Made by a program: the position numbers and the translations under genes. 42,609 nt of DNA. Origin: Armatimonadota bacterium (lineage in GTDB: Bacteria > Armatimonadota > JADLDR01). The DNA is taken from NCBI GenBank assembly GCA_020846535.1, contig JADLDR010000160.1:1-42609 (forward strand), written 5' to 3'. Positions 38,432-42,609 of this stretch are shown piece by piece. A model generated the notes under the pieces. It worked only from the letters and a program-made list of their open reading frames with translations, did not search any database and was not told the origin of the DNA. Within the stretch, counting starts at the first letter, position 1, and every line of letters starts with the position of its first letter.

Positions 38432-41278
38432 ATGTTCATACGAGGGAATGGCAGTTGGAGACAGATAGCGGCAGCCATTGGCTGCCTGCTGCTCGTTGCG
38501 CTTGCGGGCTGCGGCGGGGGTGGCGGAGCCGTCGCAGTTGATCCAGCCGGGCCAGCCGCTCAGGAGGTCGCTACCGCCCGCTTCCATGTGGATGTCACCA
38601 CAGGACAGGTGAGTGTGACCCCTCTCACCACGACACCCGCCAGCCGGGCCATTTTTAACGGCACAGCGGTCGGCTTCGAATCCAGCAACTTGGTAGATGA
38701 GGCCGGCGATACGGGCCGGAAAGCGGCGAGAGTCCAGATCGTCAATGAGAGGAAAGAAACTATCGGCATGAACGGGCTGCGTGTGATCTTCAGCCCCTTC
38801 ACCAATGTCGCTTCTTTCTCCGATCCCCGTCCGAAAGTCCGCGTGGAGACCCTGGCCGGAACCAGCGTCGCCGGCAATGGCGATGGGGCCGCCGGAGCAG
38901 CTACCTTTACCAATCCCAACGGGGTGGCGGTCGGCAAAGACGGCAGCATCTTTGTGGCTGACTACGGCGGCCATCGCATCCGCAGGATTTACCAGGGCAT
39001 GGTCAGCACCTTCGCGGGCAGCGGGATTGCCGGAGGCACGGACGGGCTGGGCGCAGCGGCTTCTTTTAACCAGCCGTACGGGATCGCCCTGAATCCCTGG
39101 GACGGTTCCCTCATCGTCTGCGATTTCGGCGGCCACCGCATCCGGCGCATCGACTCGGCGGGCCGGGTCACTCTGGTCGCCGGGACCGGTGTTGCCGGAG
39201 ATGATGACGGCTACGGAAGTTCGGCCACCTTCCGCAATCCCAGCGGCGTAGCGGTGGATAAATTCGGGAATATCTACATTGCCGAAGCAGGCGGCCATCG
39301 GATCCGCAAGATCACGGGGAGCTATGATCCCTATTCGCCAACCTCTTACTATGTGCAGACCATCGCCGGCGACGGAGTGGCGGGTTTAGCCAATGGGGTC
39401 GGCGGGGCGGCAAGATTCAATAGCCCCCGGGGAATCACCATCGACTCAGCAGGCACCATCCTCTATGTGGCCGATTACAACAACCATCGGATTCGCATGG
39501 TTACCCCCACCGGCGCGGTGACGACGATTGCCGGAACGGGAGCGGCAGGCTCGACGGATGGATTCGGCAGCACCGCCACCTTCAGCAGCCCGTCTGGCAT
39601 TATAGGCGAGGGGTCGAACCTTTATGTCTCCGACAGCGCCCGCCATACGATCCGATGGCTCCATCTGAGGCAGGGCGGCAGCGCCGACAACCCGGTAAGC
39701 TGGCGCGTGCAGGCAGTTGCCGGGCTGGGCGGAACCTCGGGCGACGCCGATGGAACCGGCGACGCGGCCCGGTTCAACACGCCGCTCCTGCTGGCGCTGG
39801 ACCAGAACCGTAACCTGTATGTGGCCGATTATACCAACCGCAAAGTACGCATGATCCGGGGGATCGCCCAGATCATCAATGCCGGCCTCGAAACCGGCAG
39901 CACTTCCAAGGAGCCGGTGCAGCTCTGGAATGCCGATGGGATCATCCCCAACCAGATTTTGCCCTATATCGAATATCCCGCAAAATATGACGGCGGCTAT
40001 ACCGATACGGGTATTCCTGCGGGCAAGAAGAGCGTTCAGCAGAACTGGGTCTTTATCATTCCCTCCGGTGTGACCGCTTTCGAGTTTACGGTGACGGTGG
40101 AGGCCAACAGCGAGGTAGGCGCGCCGCCCGAAGCGGGAACGGGTGTTGGTTCGGCCAACACCCATGTCCGCACTTATGCGGGCGGCGCTTCGACCGGGTT
40201 CCAGAATGGAGTTGTCTCCCAGGCCCGATTCAACGGGGTGCTGGGGATCGCCGCCGATGCCCAGGGCAACCTCTATCTCGCGGACAGCGCCAACAACTCG
40301 ATCCGGCGGGTCGGAGTGGATGGCAGAGTTTCCACCATTGCGGGTGCATTCGGGGCCGGGTCGGGCAGCACCGATGGAACCGGGGATGTAGCGAAATTCA
40401 ATGTTCCGCGAGGGGTTGCCGTTACCTCTGACGGTCGAACGCTATTTGTCGCCGACACCAACAACCATACGATCCGCTATATTTACCTCAAAGCCCCCAC
40501 CAACTATCCTAACTCCGGCACAGATCCGACCAACCCGGTGAACTGGATGGTCAAGACCATCGCCGGTCTTGCCGGAAACACCGGAAAGGATAACGGGGCA
40601 GGCGGCGTAGCCAGGTTCAATGCCCCCTTCGGGATCGCTCTGGATTCCAGCTTGAACCTGTTCGTCGCGGAAACCACCGGTAACCGCGTCAGGCAGCTTC
40701 AATTCAAGGGCGGCGATCCCAGCCTGAACACAAGCTGGCAGGTTTCCCTGGTGGCAGGCGATAACGCCGCTGCTGCCGGGGCTTCCGGCACAACAGACGG
40801 GACAGGCAACGCGGCCCGCTTTAATGCGCCGCGCCAGATCGCTGTGGACAGAGTAGGCAATCTGTATGTAGCCGACTCCGGCAATCACCGGGTCCGGAAA
40901 ATCACGCCAGACGACGTGGTGACCACTCTCGCCGGTTCGACTTCCGGCTATACCGATGCCATCGGTGCAGCCGCCAAATTCAACGTCCCTTATGGGATCG
41001 GGGTAGACCCTGCTGGATTCGTCTATGTGGCGGACTCTTCGAACCGTATGGTCCGCCGTATCAGCCCTTCAGGGGTTGTGACAACGGTAGCCGGCTCCAC
41101 CACGGCCGGCTCGACTGACGGGGCAGGCAATGTCGCCCAGTTCAACAACCCTCGCGCAATTGCAGTCGATGCCTTCGGCAATATCTTTGTCGGGGACGGA
41201 GCCAGCAACGAGAAGATCCGCCTCGTTCAGCGTGTGATCAGCGTTGGCACGAACACAATCCCGCCTTCACCCTACTAA
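38432..41278 (+). CDS. NHL-repeat lipoprotein
   Basis: The 948-residue protein has an N-terminal lipobox (LLLVALAGC, Cys 27), so it is probably anchored in a membrane by a lipid and faces outward. Two blocks of NHL beta-propeller repeats follow, roughly residues 145-480 and 565-940, each repeat of the form (V/T)(S/T)T(I/L)AG...G..DG.G..A.FN.P.G(I/V)AVD..GN(L/I)Y(V/I)AD..NHR(I/V)R.(I/V). A stretch without repeats (about 485-565) separates them and may be a small beta domain. NHL propellers bind proteins, RNA or carbohydrate. A surface carbohydrate- or protein-binding role in this cluster is plausible. AGGAGGAGG precedes the ATG; promoter and terminator frame it as a single gene. Confidence 0.82.
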   Translation: MFIRGNGSWRQIAAAIGCLLLVALAGCGGGGGAVAVDPAGPAAQEVATARFHVDVTTGQVSVTPLTTTPASRAIFNGTAVGFESSNLVDEAGDTGRKAARVQIVNERKETIGMNGLRVIFSPFTNVASFSDPRPKVRVETLAGTSVAGNGDGAAGAATFTNPNGVAVGKDGSIFVADYGGHRIRRIYQGMVSTFAGSGIAGGTDGLGAAASFNQPYGIALNPWDGSLIVCDFGGHRIRRIDSAGRVTLVAGTGVAGDDDGYGSSATFRNPSGVAVDKFGNIYIAEAGGHRIRKITGSYDPYSPTSYYVQTIAGDGVAGLANGVGGAARFNSPRGITIDSAGTILYVADYNNHRIRMVTPTGAVTTIAGTGAAGSTDGFGSTATFSSPSGIIGEGSNLYVSDSARHTIRWLHLRQGGSADNPVSWRVQAVAGLGGTSGDADGTGDAARFNTPLLLALDQNRNLYVADYTNRKVRMIRGIAQIINAGLETGSTSKEPVQLWNADGIIPNQILPYIEYPAKYDGGYTDTGIPAGKKSVQQNWVFIIPSGVTAFEFTVTVEANSEVGAPPEAGTGVGSANTHVRTYAGGASTGFQNGVVSQARFNGVLGIAADAQGNLYLADSANNSIRRVGVDGRVSTIAGAFGAGSGSTDGTGDVAKFNVPRGVAVTSDGRTLFVADTNNHTIRYIYLKAPTNYPNSGTDPTNPVNWMVKTIAGLAGNTGKDNGAGGVARFNAPFGIALDSSLNLFVAETTGNRVRQLQFKGGDPSLNTSWQVSLVAGDNAAAAGASGTTDGTGNAARFNAPRQIAVDRVGNLYVADSGNHRVRKITPDDVVTTLAGSTSGYTDAIGAAAKFNVPYGIGVDPAGFVYVADSSNRMVRRISPSGVVTTVAGSTTAGSTDGAGNVAQFNNPRAIAVDAFGNIFVGDGASNEKIRLVQRVISVGTNTIPPSPY

Positions 41279-41331
41279 TCGCCAGAACATCCTGCGCCGC
41301 GGTCTGAAATAGGCCAGGCGACTTCTATCGA

Positions 41332-41373
41332 AGCCGGAGCCGGCTATCGTTCAGCAACCGGCTCCGGCTCTTT
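41332..41373 (+). terminator. Intrinsic terminator after the NHL gene
   Basis: AGCCGGAGCCGG (41332-41343) and CCGGCTCCGGCT (41358-41369) form a perfect 12-bp stem with a 14-nt loop, followed by CTTTCG. Confidence 0.75.
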
Positions 41374-41426
41374 CGTGCTGTGCCGAGGGGTGATCAATCG
41401 CTCTCTTTCCCCTCGCAGGAGACTCT

Positions 41427-42488
41427 ATGTTCCGCTATTCCCGACCTCTGAACCGCCGTCGTTTCATGAATCTTGCGGCAGCCTCCGCTTTGTCCCTGGC
41501 CGGTTTGCCCCGAACCGGAGCCGCCTCGCCTCTTTTCTTCAAAACCCGCGGCCTGGTGCTTTCGGTGATGGAACTGGAAGCGATGGACTGCCCGGCTCTG
41601 GCCTCGAAGCTGGGGATCAACACCCTCGACCTGGCCCATCAGACCGACTGGGCAGCCAAGAGCGATCTGGGCCAGAAGACCCTAGCCGACTGCCGCCGCC
41701 TGAAGATCGAGGTGGAGTTTTCCATGCACGCGCCGGGCGTTTTTCTGCCCCGGGAACTCTATGATAAGGACCCTTCTATGTTCCGGATGGACGAGCAGGG
41801 AAACCGTGTCCGCGAGGGCAACCTCTGCGTCCATTCCGAAAACGCCCTGGAAATCTTCTGCGAGAACGCCGTCAAAAACGCGCAGCTTGTCCGGCCCACC
41901 ACCGGGCGCTACTATTACTGGATCGATGACGGCCAGCCGATGTGCCGTTGCCCGAAGTGCCGGGAGCTTTCCGACAGCGACCAGGCGCTTCTTCTGGAAC
42001 GCCGCCTCCTGAAGGCCCTCCGGCGGATAGACCGGAACGCCGCCCTCAGCCACCTGGCGTACGCCAGGACCATGCCCGCGCCCTCCAAAATCCAACCGGA
42101 GAAGGGCATTTTCCTCCAGTTCGCCCCCATCGAGCGCGATTCGTTCAAGCCCCTGGAGGATGCCGCCCATGCCCGCCTTATGGAGCGTCTGGATGCCAAC
42201 CTCTCCGTCTTCGGGCGCGAAGGGTCGCAGGCGCTGGAATACTGGATGGACAATTCGCGCTTCTCCGGCTGGAAGGAGGAGAATATCCGCCGCGTCCCCT
42301 GGCGTCAGGACATCTTCCTGAGCGACCTGGCCGCCTACGCCCGGCGCGGCATCCGTCACATCCGCACCTATGCTGTCTGGTTCGATGCGAAATACGTCCG
42401 AAACTACGGCCCGCCGCCCTTCGACGAATACGCCGCCGGGCTGAAAAGGTGGCGGCTGGAGAGAGGCAAGGCCGTAGAGCGCCCTTGA
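41427..42488 (+). CDS. Tat-exported DUF4838-type protein
   Basis: The 353-residue protein has a twin-arginine-like signal (NRRRFMNLAAASALSLAG, residues about 9-26), indicating export of a folded protein. The body resembles the core of DUF4838: YYYWIDDGQPMCRCPKCREL (CxCxxC near 172-177), then LSHLAYARTMPAPSKIQPEK, FLQFAPIERDSFKPL and LEYWMDNSRFSGW. It is about half the size of the other DUF4838 protein (30748) and lacks its N-terminal GH67/GH20b-like domain. The CxCxxC cluster and the aligned Asp are shared, suggesting a common fold and perhaps a metal site. CAGGAG lies before the ATG. Function is unknown; context suggests carbohydrate processing. Confidence 0.75.
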   Translation: MFRYSRPLNRRRFMNLAAASALSLAGLPRTGAASPLFFKTRGLVLSVMELEAMDCPALASKLGINTLDLAHQTDWAAKSDLGQKTLADCRRLKIEVEFSMHAPGVFLPRELYDKDPSMFRMDEQGNRVREGNLCVHSENALEIFCENAVKNAQLVRPTTGRYYYWIDDGQPMCRCPKCRELSDSDQALLLERRLLKALRRIDRNAALSHLAYARTMPAPSKIQPEKGIFLQFAPIERDSFKPLEDAAHARLMERLDANLSVFGREGSQALEYWMDNSRFSGWKEENIRRVPWRQDIFLSDLAAYARRGIRHIRTYAVWFDAKYVRNYGPPPFDEYAAGLKRWRLERGKAVERP

Positions 42489-42556
42489 GACCGAGGCAGG
42501 AAAGCCCTCGCGGGCGGCGAAACTTCCTTCGATGAACCCACATCGAGGAGGTATGT

Positions 42557-42609
42557 ATGCTCGACACCGCAGCCCGCCAGCGAGATTTCCCCTCCCTCCA
42601 GGGAAGGGC
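42557..42609 (+). CDS. Start of a gene, possibly a class V aminotransferase, cut by window edge
   Basis: GAGGAGGT (42545-42552) is followed by ATG 42557 and MLDTAARQRDFPSLQGR before the window ends. The DFPSL-type opening is typical of class V aminotransferase/cysteine desulfurase-like proteins in my memory, but 17 residues cannot prove this. Confidence 0.35.
   Translation, partial: MLDTAARQRDFPSLQGR

Overview
This 42.6 kb, GC-rich window most likely comes from an Armatimonadota genome or metagenome bin. The main reason is two DUF1559-type prepilin-like proteins carrying the phylum's usual [15 protein letters not shown] segment and a C-terminal DGHAKW motif. A SigH-like sigma factor and a dense set of secreted carbohydrate-active and DUF4838/DUF6259 proteins agree with this. 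There is no rRNA, tRNA, CRISPR array, phage module or transposase. Species-level identity cannot be read from the sequence.

Layout. 1-4470: a Type III-like restriction-modification locus, with the methyltransferase cut by the left edge, two small uncharacterised genes, then a helicase-endonuclease. 4772-8911: a DinG-type helicase, a membrane-anchored NERD-domain protein and a DUF1559 gene with a damaged N-terminus. 8994-12571 (minus strand): a probable operon of GbsR-like regulator, ArsA-family ATPase, small membrane protein and MFS transporter, with a palindrome over the -10 box of its promoter. 12880-17672: a housekeeping run of DUF4342/UBA-like protein, SigH-like sigma factor, glyQ, signal peptidase I (Cys at the usual Ser nucleophile position) and glyS.

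18019-42488 is mainly a carbohydrate-degradation region: DinB-like protein, secreted GH5-like enzyme, sugar isomerase/epimerase, intact DUF1559 gene behind a long structured leader, GH-A-like enzyme with a collagen-binding-type C-terminal domain, a GH5-GH95 fusion, a GH2 enzyme, two DUF4838 proteins, a DUF6259 protein and an NHL-repeat lipoprotein. Most carry export signals (Sec, lipobox or Tat), which suggests breakdown of a complex, probably fucosylated plant or microbial glycan at or outside the cell surface, followed by intracellular processing. A VOC-DUF1579 fusion and a small zinc-ribbon protein sit divergently behind promoters sharing an operator-like palindrome. A class V aminotransferase-like gene may begin at the right edge.

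The gene-poor intervals contain most of the unexplained structure. The best candidate for something undescribed is a minus-strand unit at about 24118-24391: a near-consensus promoter, about 235 nt of highly structured sequence and a long terminal helix ending in six U residues, with no recognised protein. Other items are the DUF1559 leader (21304-21469), a family of nested palindromic repeats (4563, 6879, 22290 and related copies) and a decayed uroporphyrinogen-decarboxylase-like gene. Every assignment rests on reading motifs by eye; no database search was possible.
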